From: CAG-411 sp045124315
GTDB lineage: Bacteria; Bacillota; Clostridia; Lachnospirales; Lachnospiraceae
Reading direction: 5' to 3'
Assembly (NCBI GenBank): GCA_045124315.1
Contig: JBGVLO010000155.1
Span: 1 to 64,000, forward strand
DNA length: 64,000 bases
The translations under genes were made by a program, and so were the position numbers. Shown piece after piece: positions 1-9,575 of the stretch. The notes beneath the pieces were generated by a model. It was not told where the DNA came from and did no database searches. It saw only the letters and a list, made by a program, of their open reading frames with translations. Each line of letters begins with the position of its first letter. Within the stretch, counting starts at the first letter, position 1.

Positions 1-945
1 AACCTTTCCACCAGCAAGCATTTTCAGAATGTCGTCCTTCAATCCTTCGTAATTCAGCGTGATAAATGTATTGATGGAGGCAAAGGAGGAAGTATTCTTC
101 CAGTATGAATCAAAATCTTTTTTCTTCATTGCCATAGCTACCGAGTTCGGGTTATACATATGAACACCATCAATCAGGTACCCATTATACCATGCCTTTG
201 CGGTATCAAAATCCATATTATGTTCCTTACAGAGATCTCTTACTTCATCCTCCGTAAATCCATAAAACTCGGTGATTGGATTGGATTTTAACATCGTATA
301 TTCATCAAAATTATTCAGTGCGGATTCATCCTTAATCTTCTTAATCGGCAAAATTCCCGTAATATATGCCAATGCTAAAAATGATTTCGATTCTTCTGAC
401 TTAAACAGGGAATGAAGAAACTGCAGATATTTGTGTACTAATTCCTTATCCTTGCTGTTTCGAATGACACAATCCCATTCATCAATGATAATGACGAAGG
501 GAATATTGGTTCTACTATATATTTCCTGAATCAATAAGTATAAATCCTTCTCGTAATTCAGCGTGTCTGCATATTCTTTGTGGAAATCTTCACATACACG
601 CTCATGAATGGATTCCACCAGATCTTCTTTGTGAAAATCCCAAACAGAGGATATATCAAGATGGATCACGTTATACTTATTCATATAATTCTTATAATCA
701 CTGTTTTTCGCAATCTTTGTATTCTCAAAAAGATTGGTAGAATCACAGCCAAGGCTGTAATAAGCATCGATCATTCCCGCTGCATGAGATTTTCCAAAAC
801 GTCTGGCATGGCTTACTGCGATGCAGTTTTTCGGAGTCCCAATGGATTCATTCAGGTACTCCAACAATCCCGTTTTGTCTATATAAATTTTATAATTTCT
901 GTCTTTTGTAAAACTTCCATTACTTGGATTAAAATATACACGCAT
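1..945 (-). CDS. AAA-ATPase-like / PD-(D/E)XK nuclease family protein, copy 1 (3' end outside window)
   Basis: The N-terminal 315 residues are present and the C-terminus runs off the window. The translation opens with MRVYFNPSNGSF, followed by a Walker-A-like ARRFGKSHAAG and a Walker B region ending IIIDEWDC, as in AAA-ATPase_like (PF09820) proteins that usually end in a PD-(D/E)XK nuclease domain (PDDEXK_9). The start is the ATG at 945, preceded by GGAAGGAGTGAGG; the copy at 3485-5086 has the same ribosome binding site and start. Long blocks are nearly identical in DNA to that copy (the Walker A region and the segment after Walker B), but about 500-620 differs strongly. The cellular role of this family is not established. 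The family call is firm; the function is unknown. Confidence 0.8.
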   Translation of the reverse strand, partial: MRVYFNPSNGSFTKDRNYKIYIDKTGLLEYLNESIGTPKNCIAVSHARRFGKSHAAGMIDAYYSLGCDSTNLFENTKIAKNSDYKNYMNKYNVIHLDISSVWDFHKEDLVESIHERVCEDFHKEYADTLNYEKDLYLLIQEIYSRTNIPFVIIIDEWDCVIRNSKDKELVHKYLQFLHSLFKSEESKSFLALAYITGILPIKKIKDESALNNFDEYTMLKSNPITEFYGFTEDEVRDLCKEHNMDFDTAKAWYNGYLIDGVHMYNPNSVAMAMKKKDFDSYWKNTSSFASINTFITLNYEGLKDDILKMLAGGKV

Positions 946-1296
946 GCCCTCACTCCTTCCTAGTATCACCCTCAGTATAACACAAAAGATATTGGAAGTT
1001 TAGAGTAAAATAGAGTTTCGCTTGCGAAACTCTAGCGCGTTCGCGGTATTGCGCAGCAATTAAATTCTTCTCCACGAACTGCGCATTCGTAGAGCGTTTG
1101 CCACCATGTTTTTACTTCTGTGACCATATTTTTGAGATATTAAAACTCTTGATTATCTAAGTGTAGAAGTTTTCTTTTGGGTTAGGAAATTAGGTTGGAG
1201 TTTCTGAAGCACTCTTTAACTATTCCTTTTTTAAATGAAACAGAGGAATATTGGGATTTTAAGTACAAAAAGATTATGGTAGACGCAGAGAATTAT
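946..1296. other. Gene-free stretch with a perfect palindrome
   Basis: This 351-base interval lies upstream of nuclease copy 1 and downstream of the transglutaminase-like gene. It should hold the promoter of copy 1: the segment at 970-1005 resembles the upstream region of copy 2 (tataacacaaaa followed by gaagttta). A perfect inverted repeat with 11-base arms and a 2-base centre lies at 1011-1034 (tagagtttcgc / gcgaaactcta). The rest shows no convincing gene. Confidence 0.6.
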
Positions 1297-3198
1297 TCAC
1301 TCTCTCTGTACCTGTACATTACTCCAATACCAACTGTAATTACCATAAAACCAAAAAATTGCATTACTGAAACAATACGTAACTTTTTTACCTTTTCTTG
1401 TATCTAAGCCATATTCATCCTCAGATTCCCACTTTTCTCCATATTCGTCCTCATAAGATGCATCTCTACCACAATAGCGACGCTCACCTTTTGGCATGAT
1501 TCCCTCGTAATAAGGCTGGGTTAAGGTAAATACAGCAACAGCATGATTTTCTTTATCATTTTCCACTATGCGTGCATTTATATCTATCCCTGTTACTTTC
1601 ATTAACATAGCACAACAAGTTGCTAAGTCAGAGCAAACACCTTCTACCTTTCCATCCTTCCATACTTTGAATAAATCCGAAGCGTGGTTACCCGTATCGT
1701 AGTAACACCAATACCACTTCCATTCTTTCTCATCATTATACTCTGCAAAATCTTTTGGCAGCAACCAAACTGCCTTAGTGTAACCATCTAACTTGTTATA
1801 TGGCATATTATAAACATAATCTATGTACTTTCTACAACGCTCTTTGTACTTAACATACCAATCTGTTTGCTTATTATAATTATCTATTTGCTTATTATAC
1901 TCTATCGTACTTAACTGTTCAAAAGATAAGGCTTTTAATTCATCTATGGTGTACCCCATCACTTTCTTTGCCCTCTCATTACAACCTGCAGAGTGGACTC
2001 CATTCTTACATTCCGAATCGCACCCCCAATCATGAGATTTTATCTTATCGTTATTTATCTTATCTTTATTCTCCCAAACATAGAATCCCTGTCCTACCAC
2101 AGGTATATCTATGCCCTCCTGTGCTTTCACTACATCTCCAGTCCATAGCATTACGTCTTTACCTGCTCTACTTATAGTTGCTATTTTGTCGATTTGTTCA
2201 TCTGTGTACTTTTCTAGATATTTACAAGTAGTGCCAAAATGTGCTCTACAAAAATCATCACACGTCTTCGAATGAACATACTCATCGCCTATCTTCACTA
2301 CATTTCCTGAAACAGTATACACATTGTGGCAACCCACCTGAGAGTGGTATCTATCATATCCACCTACTCCAGTACGAAATCTTTTATAGATGTCACTCAG
2401 TCTGAAAGTAGATGGATTCCCCCATTTTATTATATTATCAATAGTAGCAGCTTCTAGGTTAGAATTAGAAATTTTTGAATTAATTAATGACCACTCTACC
2501 CCCTCTATCTGCTTATCACAATAACCATCAGAGTACCATTTAAATTTATCCGAAATCCTCATTCCATTACTTTCACAATTCTCATCAAAACTACCGTACA
2601 AAGAAGAATTCCACATCCTCTTAACCGTCTGTATAGCATAATCATAAAATTTACCATTTTCTGCATAAAACTCAACCGTATAGCACTTGCCTGACTTTAC
2701 ATATTTCACTTTCGTCATCTTAAGCTGGTCTACTGCTCTATCACAATCTTCATATCCCAGGCACGAGAATAAGATTCCCCATTCATTTTTCTCTGCTACC
2801 TTCTTTTGTAATGTATTCATAAATTTTTTTGCTTTCTTCTTACTTGAAGCTTTAATCTGTAACTTGAAACGCTTGTAGGCTAACAAGTTGTTATGTACCC
2901 TATTTACTGTCTTTGTATCTACTTTTGATACCTTATATACTGGAATCTTTGTCTTTGTTGCTTTTGTGGCTTTCTTTGCAAGATAAACCTGATTTTTAAC
3001 TGTATCCCCTAAGATATACTCTTCTTTTGAATTTGTACCCCCATCTACCTGACTTACAATGGATACATTACTAGTATTGTCTACCAAACCATCACTACTC
3101 TTTGTATTGGCATTTGCCACTTCCGTTAACGGTAGAACTATGGCAATCTGAGATGCGATCACCACAGAAACCAGAACCTTATTCCACACTCTATTCAT
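1297..3198 (-). CDS. Secreted transglutaminase-like domain protein
   Basis: This is a 633-residue exported protein. Residues 1-30 form a signal peptide (a short basic start, a hydrophobic stretch, then VANANT). The C-terminal third carries a transglutaminase-core signature: a catalytic Cys in GVCSDLATCC and a downstream His in NHAVAVF. The same Cys-His arrangement occurs in bacterial papain-fold transglutaminase-like peptidases. The middle is rich in Cys and His (CDDFCRAHFGTTC, then HDWGCDSECKNGVHSAGC), which suggests metal binding or disulfides. No sortase or cell-wall anchor motif is visible. The gene sits alone between two near-duplicate ATPase/nuclease genes. The substrate is unknown; the transglutaminase fold is a motif-based call. 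Confidence 0.7.
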   Translation of the reverse strand: MNRVWNKVLVSVVIASQIAIVLPLTEVANANTKSSDGLVDNTSNVSIVSQVDGGTNSKEEYILGDTVKNQVYLAKKATKATKTKIPVYKVSKVDTKTVNRVHNNLLAYKRFKLQIKASSKKKAKKFMNTLQKKVAEKNEWGILFSCLGYEDCDRAVDQLKMTKVKYVKSGKCYTVEFYAENGKFYDYAIQTVKRMWNSSLYGSFDENCESNGMRISDKFKWYSDGYCDKQIEGVEWSLINSKISNSNLEAATIDNIIKWGNPSTFRLSDIYKRFRTGVGGYDRYHSQVGCHNVYTVSGNVVKIGDEYVHSKTCDDFCRAHFGTTCKYLEKYTDEQIDKIATISRAGKDVMLWTGDVVKAQEGIDIPVVGQGFYVWENKDKINNDKIKSHDWGCDSECKNGVHSAGCNERAKKVMGYTIDELKALSFEQLSTIEYNKQIDNYNKQTDWYVKYKERCRKYIDYVYNMPYNKLDGYTKAVWLLPKDFAEYNDEKEWKWYWCYYDTGNHASDLFKVWKDGKVEGVCSDLATCCAMLMKVTGIDINARIVENDKENHAVAVFTLTQPYYEGIMPKGERRYCGRDASYEDEYGEKWESEDEYGLDTRKGKKVTYCFSNAIFWFYGNYSWYWSNVQVQRE

Positions 3199-3310
3199 AT
3201 TACCAACCCCTTCTCCTTTGCAAATTCAAACCTATACAATTCCTTCTGCCCACTAAGCTGTAATACCGTCTCACAAGCTGTCGCAACCTCATAATTAAGA
3301 GTATCTGCAG

Positions 3311-3338
3311 CTACAGTTCTCATATCTGTGAACTGTAG
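3311..3338. repeat. Solo palindrome matching the end of repeat family B
   Basis: The arms ctacagttc and gaactgtag flank a short centre. The same palindrome forms the end of the family B element at 13453-13585 and occurs alone at 50790-50815. It lies between the transglutaminase-like gene and nuclease copy 2. The rest of 3199-3484 is AT-rich and shows no gene. Confidence 0.6.
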
Positions 3339-3484
3339 CTATCTACCGGTGCTAAGATGGATTTTTACCATCTTCCCATAGAATTTCGTCTCATTCTAGT
3401 ATATACAAAAAAAGAAAGGGATTGGTTACAATTGTGTTAAAGATACAAAATGACACAAAATGTAATTTATTGTATCTGTATCAA

Positions 3485-5086
3485 TTAAGATGTAACCGTT
3501 TCGCCCGCGGTTTCCGTCCACTCTTCGATCACGCAGGTATGCTTCTTCTTATCTTCCCCATCTGCATCATAATTCACGCCTACCAAAAGGATCTTATCCT
3601 GATAACCAGACAAGGCTCCCTGATATCGCTTTTCCTTGATCTGCTTGATTGCAGTATCGGCGGACTGGTTATATTTTAGTTCTACTACCATTGCTGGTCT
3701 CCAACCTGCATTGGCTCTCGGTTTGAAGATAAAGTCTGCATAGCCTTTTCCCGCAGGGTGCTCGCGGATTATGTCATAATAGGCAGGTGCAGTAAAGTAC
3801 GCCATGGTTAGCACACAGCTTAGGGAATTTTCATCATTGTAGGTTAAGACGGAGGTGTAAGTTTCATGTGCCAGTTCGATAAGTTCTGCCACTCTGTCTG
3901 CATTTCCATCAATGGTTTCTAAAAGCAATTCGTCGCATTTGGAAATTGACCTTGCGATCTCACTCCACGATCCAATCTGCAGTGCCGCATCAAAAGCCGT
4001 TGCAACTTCATAGTTAGGAATGTATGCACTTTTCCTATCCGCATCATATCCAAGATACCCCAAATGGATTAGCGCGGTTAATGCGTCATCTTTGGAGTGA
4101 ATTTCAGACAGATCATTTTGAAAGGCAAGGGTATTCACCCGAACTTTCCCGCCGGCAAGCATTTTCAGAATATCATCCTTCAATCCTTCGTAATTCAGCG
4201 TAATAAAAGTGTTGATAGATGCAAAAGAGGAAGTATTTCTCCAAAAAGAATCAAAATCCTGATCCATCATGGCTTGCACTACCGAATTGGGATTATACAT
4301 ATGTTTTCCATCGATCAGATATCCATTGTACCAAGCTTTTGCAGTATCAAAATCCATATCATGCTCTTTACATAGGTCTCCTACTTCCTTCTCTGTAAAT
4401 CCATAGTACTCTGTGATTGGCTTTGATTTCAGCATGGTATATTCCCTGAAATTATTCAGTGCAGATTCGTCCTTAATCTTCTTAATCGGTAAAATTCCCG
4501 TAATATATGCCAATGCTAAAAATGATTTCGATTCTTCTGACTTAAACAGGGAATGAAGAAACTGCAGATATTTGTGCACTAATTCTTTATCCTTGCTGTT
4601 TCGAATGACACAATCCCATTCATCAATGATAATGACGAAGGGAATATTGGTATTTTGATAAATTGACATTAACACATAACCGATATTCTCCTGATAATCC
4701 AGTTCATCACCAAATTCTTTTTTAAAATCTTTATATATATATTCCACAATCTTCTCTACAATATTATCTTTATAATAATCCCAAAATGAGGATACATCGA
4801 TATGGATCACGTTATACTTATTCATATAATTCTTATAATCACTGTTTTTCGCAATCTTTGTATTCTCAAAAAGATTGGTAGAATCGCAACCCCGACTGTA
4901 ATAGGCATCGATCATTCCCGCAGCATGGGATTTCCCAAAACGTCTGGCACGGCTTACTGCGATGCATCTGCTATTCGTTCCCAAAATACCATTTAAGTAT
5001 TCTAATAGTCCTGTCTTATCCACATAAATCTTACTATTTTTATCACTTGTAAAACTCCCATTATTGGGATTAAAATATACACCCAT
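3485..5086 (-). CDS. AAA-ATPase-like / PD-(D/E)XK nuclease family protein, copy 2
   Basis: This is a 533-residue protein. A Walker-A-like SRARRFGKSHA lies at residues 45-55, followed by a Walker B motif in FVIIIDEWDC near residue 130. Motifs of the AAA-ATPase_like family follow (GFTEKEVGDLC, AKAWYNGYLIDG, YNPNSVV). The C-terminal nuclease domain has an intact core: the Asp of GYADFIF, then VVELKYN with the E-x-K pair. I chose the ATG at 5086 because it follows GGAAGGAGTGAGGGT and matches copy 1; an upstream start at 5143 would add residues with no ribosome binding site. The gene lies downstream of the atp operon but behind that operon's terminator. It is not part of a recognisable restriction or toxin-antitoxin system, and its role is unknown. 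Confidence 0.85.
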   Translation of the reverse strand: MGVYFNPNNGSFTSDKNSKIYVDKTGLLEYLNGILGTNSRCIAVSRARRFGKSHAAGMIDAYYSRGCDSTNLFENTKIAKNSDYKNYMNKYNVIHIDVSSFWDYYKDNIVEKIVEYIYKDFKKEFGDELDYQENIGYVLMSIYQNTNIPFVIIIDEWDCVIRNSKDKELVHKYLQFLHSLFKSEESKSFLALAYITGILPIKKIKDESALNNFREYTMLKSKPITEYYGFTEKEVGDLCKEHDMDFDTAKAWYNGYLIDGKHMYNPNSVVQAMMDQDFDSFWRNTSSFASINTFITLNYEGLKDDILKMLAGGKVRVNTLAFQNDLSEIHSKDDALTALIHLGYLGYDADRKSAYIPNYEVATAFDAALQIGSWSEIARSISKCDELLLETIDGNADRVAELIELAHETYTSVLTYNDENSLSCVLTMAYFTAPAYYDIIREHPAGKGYADFIFKPRANAGWRPAMVVELKYNQSADTAIKQIKEKRYQGALSGYQDKILLVGVNYDADGEDKKKHTCVIEEWTETAGETVTS

Positions 5087-5161
5087 ACCCTCACTCCTTC
5101 CTAGTATTACTGTAACCTTCCCACTGCTCTTAGTATAGCACAAAAACGATTAGAAGTTTAC

Positions 5162-5231
5162 AAAAAAATCCCATACCATTGTTTCTTCCTGCTATTACTC
5201 TTGAAATAGCAAAAAGAAACCGGTATGGGAA
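5162..5231 (-). terminator. Rho-independent terminator of the atp operon
   Basis: Outer arms tcccatacc and ggtatggga enclose a second complementary pair (gtttctt/aagaaac and gctatt/aatagc). On the minus strand the long hairpin is followed by a run of seven T. It lies directly after the atpC stop. Confidence 0.85.
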
Positions 5232-5247
5232 ATACAACCATTCTCTC

Positions 5248-5658
5248 TTACTTAAAGTGTCTCTGATTTACTTTTAATCGATTCATTGCCTTATTCAAAG
5301 CGATCTGGGTATGATAATACTCTTTGATGCTCTGTTTCTGACGGAGCCTTTCTTCCGCACGCTCCTTGGCTTCCTGGGCACGCTTTACATCAATCTCCTC
5401 CGGACGCTCTACCGTATCCGCAATGATCACCACATGATCCCCCGAAATTTCTGCATACCCGTCACTGACGGCAGCATACTTCCATTCCTCGTCAATTTTA
5501 TACTTCAGCTCTCCTGCAGCCAGACAGGTAACCGTTCGCTCATGATTTGCTAAAACTCCATGTGCTCCATCGATACCGGGAATAATCAGACTTTCACATT
5601 GACCGGTAAAAAAAACACGGTCACTGGCAATGATCTCCAATAGAAATGTTTTTTCCAT
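5248..5658 (-). CDS. atpC: F1Fo ATP synthase epsilon subunit
   Basis: The protein has 136 residues, normal for the family. It opens with FLLEIIASDRVFFTGQCESLIIPGIDGAHGVLANHE, split here as FLLEIIASDRVFF then the typical beta-sandwich motif GIDGAHGVLANHE. A C-terminal helical pair follows, rich in Lys, Arg, Glu and Gln. The epsilon subunit forms part of the central stalk and inhibits ATP hydrolysis. It is the last gene of the operon, 15 bases after atpD, with GGTGG before the ATG. Confidence 0.95.
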   Translation of the reverse strand: MEKTFLLEIIASDRVFFTGQCESLIIPGIDGAHGVLANHERTVTCLAAGELKYKIDEEWKYAAVSDGYAEISGDHVVIIADTVERPEEIDVKRAQEAKERAEERLRQKQSIKEYYHTQIALNKAMNRLKVNQRHFK

Positions 5659-5673
5659 GTTTCCACCATCCTT

Positions 5674-7071
5674 TTACTTTGCCGCTTCCATCTGCTTTGC
5701 TTTTTCCTTTACATCATCGATGGTACCAGCCATCATAAATGCTGCCTCCGGATATTCATCCATCTCTCCATCCAAAATCGCCTTGAAGCCTGCGATAGTA
5801 TCCTGCAAACTGACAAATCGGCCCGGAATACTGGTAAACTGCTCTCCTACAAAGAATGGCTGAGACAGGAATTTCTGAACCTTTCTGGCACGATACACTG
5901 CAATCTTATCTTCCTCGTCCAACTCTTCCATACCAAGAATTGCTATAATATCCTGCAATTCCTTATATTTTTGAAGCAATTCCTGCACACGGCGGGCAAC
6001 AGTATAATGTTCTTCTCCAACCACATCCGGCTCCAAAATACGTGAAGTGGATTCCAAAGGATCTACTGCTGGATAAATACCCTGTTCTACAATCTTTCTT
6101 GATAATACCGTAGTGGCATCCAAATGAGCAAATGTATTGGCAGGAGCAGGGTCTGTAAGATCATCTGCCGGTACATAGACTGCCTGAACGGATGTGATGG
6201 AACCATTCTTTGTAGAAGTAATACGTTCCTGCAACTCACCCACCTCGTTTGCCAGGGTTGGCTGGTATCCTACGGCTGAAGGCATACGTCCCAACAGCGC
6301 TGACACTTCCGAACCTGCCTGCACATAACGGAAAATATTATCGATAAACAACAATACGTCCTGATTGGCACGGTCACGGAAATACTCTGCCATGGTCAAA
6401 CCGGTCTGTGCCACACGCATACGGGCTCCAGGTGGCTCATTCATCTGACCAAACACCAAGGCTGTCTTCTTAATAACACCGGAATCTGTCATCTCATGCC
6501 AAAGGTCATTTCCTTCACGGGAACGCTCTCCTACACCGGTAAAAATAGAATATCCACCATGCTCTGTAGCAACATTTCGAATCAATTCCTGAATCAGTAC
6601 GGTCTTTCCTACTCCAGCTCCACCAAATAAACCAATCTTTCCACCCTTTGCATAAGGTGCCAAAAGATCAATTACTTTGATACCGGTCTCAAGGATTTCC
6701 ACTACCGGACTCTGGTCCTCAAATGTAGGAGGTTTTCTATGAATTCCCCACTTTTCACCGTCCTTGATCGGTTCTCCGTTATCGATCGTGTCTCCTAATA
6801 CATTAAACATTCTACCAAGGGTCTGTTCTCCTACCGGCACCTGTATACAAGAACCGGTTGCGGTTACTTCCATACCTTTTGCAAGACCTTCGCTGGAAGC
6901 AAGCAAGATACAACGAACGATATTATTTCCTATATGACTGGAAACTTCCATTACCAAACGCTTTCCATTCATCTGAACCTCCAGCGCATCTCGGATCATT
7001 GGGAGCTTTCCACTTTCAAATTCTACATCTACTACAGGACCTAAAACCTGTACAATTTTTCCATGTTCCAT
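5674..7071 (-). CDS. atpD: F1Fo ATP synthase beta subunit (catalytic)
   Basis: This 465-residue subunit carries the catalytic nucleotide sites. The P-loop is GGAGVGKT near residues 150-157. The catalytic segment GERSREGNDLW and the DELSEED-like MEELDEEDK near residue 390 are intact. The length is normal. The start follows AAAGGAG with an 11-base spacer. It lies between atpG and atpC in the standard F1 order. Confidence 0.97.
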   Translation of the reverse strand: MEHGKIVQVLGPVVDVEFESGKLPMIRDALEVQMNGKRLVMEVSSHIGNNIVRCILLASSEGLAKGMEVTATGSCIQVPVGEQTLGRMFNVLGDTIDNGEPIKDGEKWGIHRKPPTFEDQSPVVEILETGIKVIDLLAPYAKGGKIGLFGGAGVGKTVLIQELIRNVATEHGGYSIFTGVGERSREGNDLWHEMTDSGVIKKTALVFGQMNEPPGARMRVAQTGLTMAEYFRDRANQDVLLFIDNIFRYVQAGSEVSALLGRMPSAVGYQPTLANEVGELQERITSTKNGSITSVQAVYVPADDLTDPAPANTFAHLDATTVLSRKIVEQGIYPAVDPLESTSRILEPDVVGEEHYTVARRVQELLQKYKELQDIIAILGMEELDEEDKIAVYRARKVQKFLSQPFFVGEQFTSIPGRFVSLQDTIAGFKAILDGEMDEYPEAAFMMAGTIDDVKEKAKQMEAAK

Positions 7072-7160
7072 CTTTGTAGAATCTCCTTTCCCATTTTTCT
7101 ATGCACTCATGCAGTCAAAGGGTGTCTCTCCTCCCTGCACAGTGTCTTATCTGCTCTATT

Positions 7161-8051
7161 TTAGGATTGTTTCTGTTTTTTTAATGCCTTGGCACCTGCA
7201 GCTACTTCTGTAATTTCCTGTGTAATCGCACCCTGACGTGCACGGTTATACATAAGGTCTAAGTCATGAAGCATTTCTTTGGCACTCTTTGTAGCCGCTT
7301 CCATGGCGATCATTCGGTCATTCTGCTCACTGGAGAACGACTCCACCATACAACCGTAAATTAGACCTTTCAGGTAGTTTGGAACCAAATGATTCATAAC
7401 TGCCTCCGGTGACGGTTCAAATTTTGCATGCAATGCACCGGCTTTCCGACGCTCAAACTTACGACGTTCCAGTGGCAATACCTTCACACATACCGGTTCT
7501 GACTTAATCGGTGTCACCATCTTTGTGTAGACCACATACACATCATCCAACTGTCTTGACTCGTACATTCTTAAGATTGTCTCCGAAATATCTCTGGCAC
7601 GATACATAGTTGGATTCTGCGCCGTATATAAAAACTCACAGTCTACATCCACACCTTTTCTCATAAAGAACTGTCTTCCAACCTGCCCTACTACGAACAA
7701 CATGGTATGCTTAGAAGGCTGCTTCTCCATCTGCTCTTCTGCCAATTTGATTACATTGTGATTGTAGGAACCTGCAAGGCCCTTGTCCGCTGTAATTACC
7801 AAATATCCAACCTTACGTTCCTCAGCCGGAATTTCCTCTCTTCTCTCAAAGTAGATCTGATGCATGTGAGGCGCATAGAACAAAATATCGTGAATTGTTT
7901 CCTGCAATTTCACAAAATAAGGTTCCGTAGCAAGCAGAGACTTTCTCGCCTTCTTTAATTTGGATGACGAAATCAAGTACATGGCATTGGTGATCTTCAT
8001 AATATCCTGTATACCCTTGATCCTATTACGGATTTCTCTCATATTTGCCAT
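7161..8051 (-). CDS. atpG: F1Fo ATP synthase gamma subunit
   Basis: This 296-residue rotor shaft subunit begins MANMREIRNRIKGI, a classic N-terminal helix (compare R-I-x-S-I-x-x-T-x-K-I-T), and ends with the C-terminal helix containing MYNRARQGAITQEITEV. I chose the ATG at 8051 because GGAGG lies seven bases upstream. A TTG two codons earlier has no usable spacing. It lies between atpA and atpD. Confidence 0.95.
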   Translation of the reverse strand: MANMREIRNRIKGIQDIMKITNAMYLISSSKLKKARKSLLATEPYFVKLQETIHDILFYAPHMHQIYFERREEIPAEERKVGYLVITADKGLAGSYNHNVIKLAEEQMEKQPSKHTMLFVVGQVGRQFFMRKGVDVDCEFLYTAQNPTMYRARDISETILRMYESRQLDDVYVVYTKMVTPIKSEPVCVKVLPLERRKFERRKAGALHAKFEPSPEAVMNHLVPNYLKGLIYGCMVESFSSEQNDRMIAMEAATKSAKEMLHDLDLMYNRARQGAITQEITEVAAGAKALKKQKQS

Positions 8052-8066
8052 AATCAAGCCTCCAAA

Positions 8067-9575
8067 CTATTTCTTAAATGCTTTTACACCTTCTATGATC
8101 TGCCCGATCATCTCGTCTGTAAGCACCTTCTCTGTCTCAATCTCTTCCACAAGTGCTCCATGCTTTGCCTCAAAGTAGTTCAGCATCTCCGTAACAAAGT
8201 TCTTCACTTCTTTTGGATCCACACCCAACAGAAGCTTATTATTTGCCGCAACCAAAGTGATGACCTGCTCATGCAAAGATAATGGTTTGGTAAGTGGCTG
8301 TTTCAATAGCTGCATCAAAATCTTACCATGGTCAAGCAATTCCTTTGTATTGGCATCCAGTTCTGAACTGAACTGTGTAAATACTTCCATTTCACGATAC
8401 TGCGCAAGGTCGATACGCAAACTTCCAGAAGCCTTCTTCATAGCTTTTGTCTGTGCAGCACCACCAACACGGGATACGGAAAGACCAACATTTACCGCCG
8501 GACGCTGTCCTGCAAAGAACAATTCACTCTCTAAGAAAATCTGTCCATCTGTAATGGAAATTACATTTGTCGGAATATATGCAGACACGTCACCTGCCTG
8601 AGTCTCAATAATAGGAAGCGCTGTAATGGAACCTCCACCGTGCTCGTCATCCATACGGCAGGAACGCTCCAACAATCTGGAATGCAAATAGAATACATCA
8701 CCTGGATATGCTTCACGCCCCGGAGAACGCTCCAGCAACAATGACATGGTACGATATGCCACCGCGTGCTTGGAAAGGTCATCGTATACGATCAATACAT
8801 CTTTTCCTTTCTCCATAAAATACTCTGCAATGGCAGTCCCTGAATATGGAGTAATATACTGTAAAGATGCAAGATCACTGGCAGTAGAGTTTACTACGAT
8901 CGTATAATCCATTGCACCGTGTTTTGTTAAGGTAGACACTAACTTTGCAACAGTAGATGCCTTCTGGCCAACTGCCACATATACACAAACTACATCCTGT
9001 CCCTTCTGATTGATAATGGTATCAATTGCTATGGATGTCTTACCTGTCTGACGGTCTCCAATGATCAATTCTCGCTGTCCTCTACCGATTGGGAACATAG
9101 AGTCAATTGCAAGGATACCGGTCTGCAACGGTGTGCTAACGGACTTACGTTCACAAACACCTGCTGCTTCCCGTTCGATTGGGTAAAAGGCTTCTGCTTC
9201 TATGTCCCCCTTACCGTCAATTGGGGAACCAAGTGCATCTACTACTCTTCCAAGCATTCCTTCGGAAACCGGGATACCAGCTTTCTTTTTGGTACGAACC
9301 ACTTTACTGCCTTCTGTGATGCCATAGTCGGAACCTAACAATACACAGCTGATACTCTTCATTTCCAGGTTCTGTACCATACCACGTACTCCTGTTTCAA
9401 ATTCCACAAGCTCACCGTACATTGCTTCATCCAAGCCATATACCGTCACAATACCATCACTAATATTTGTTACTCTACCAGTCTCTTTTACTACTGTTTT
9501 TAAATCAAAATCTTCAATTTCACTCTTAAGAACGGAAATAATTTCATCCTGATTAAAGCCTGCCAATTTCTTCAC
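8067..9575 (-). CDS. atpA: F1Fo ATP synthase alpha subunit
   Basis: This 502-residue subunit has the non-catalytic P-loop GDRQTGKT near residue 169 and the conserved segments PGREAYPGDVFYLHSRLLER and GGGSITALPIIETQ. The length is normal. The likely start is a GTG at 9575 immediately after the atpH stop (TAGGTG). A TTG three codons downstream (before GCA GGC) is an alternative with better spacing to AGAAGG. Tight coupling to atpH suggests translational coupling. Confidence 0.96.
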   Translation of the reverse strand: MKKLAGFNQDEIISVLKSEIEDFDLKTVVKETGRVTNISDGIVTVYGLDEAMYGELVEFETGVRGMVQNLEMKSISCVLLGSDYGITEGSKVVRTKKKAGIPVSEGMLGRVVDALGSPIDGKGDIEAEAFYPIEREAAGVCERKSVSTPLQTGILAIDSMFPIGRGQRELIIGDRQTGKTSIAIDTIINQKGQDVVCVYVAVGQKASTVAKLVSTLTKHGAMDYTIVVNSTASDLASLQYITPYSGTAIAEYFMEKGKDVLIVYDDLSKHAVAYRTMSLLLERSPGREAYPGDVFYLHSRLLERSCRMDDEHGGGSITALPIIETQAGDVSAYIPTNVISITDGQIFLESELFFAGQRPAVNVGLSVSRVGGAAQTKAMKKASGSLRIDLAQYREMEVFTQFSSELDANTKELLDHGKILMQLLKQPLTKPLSLHEQVITLVAANNKLLLGVDPKEVKNFVTEMLNYFEAKHGALVEEIETEKVLTDEMIGQIIEGVKAFKK

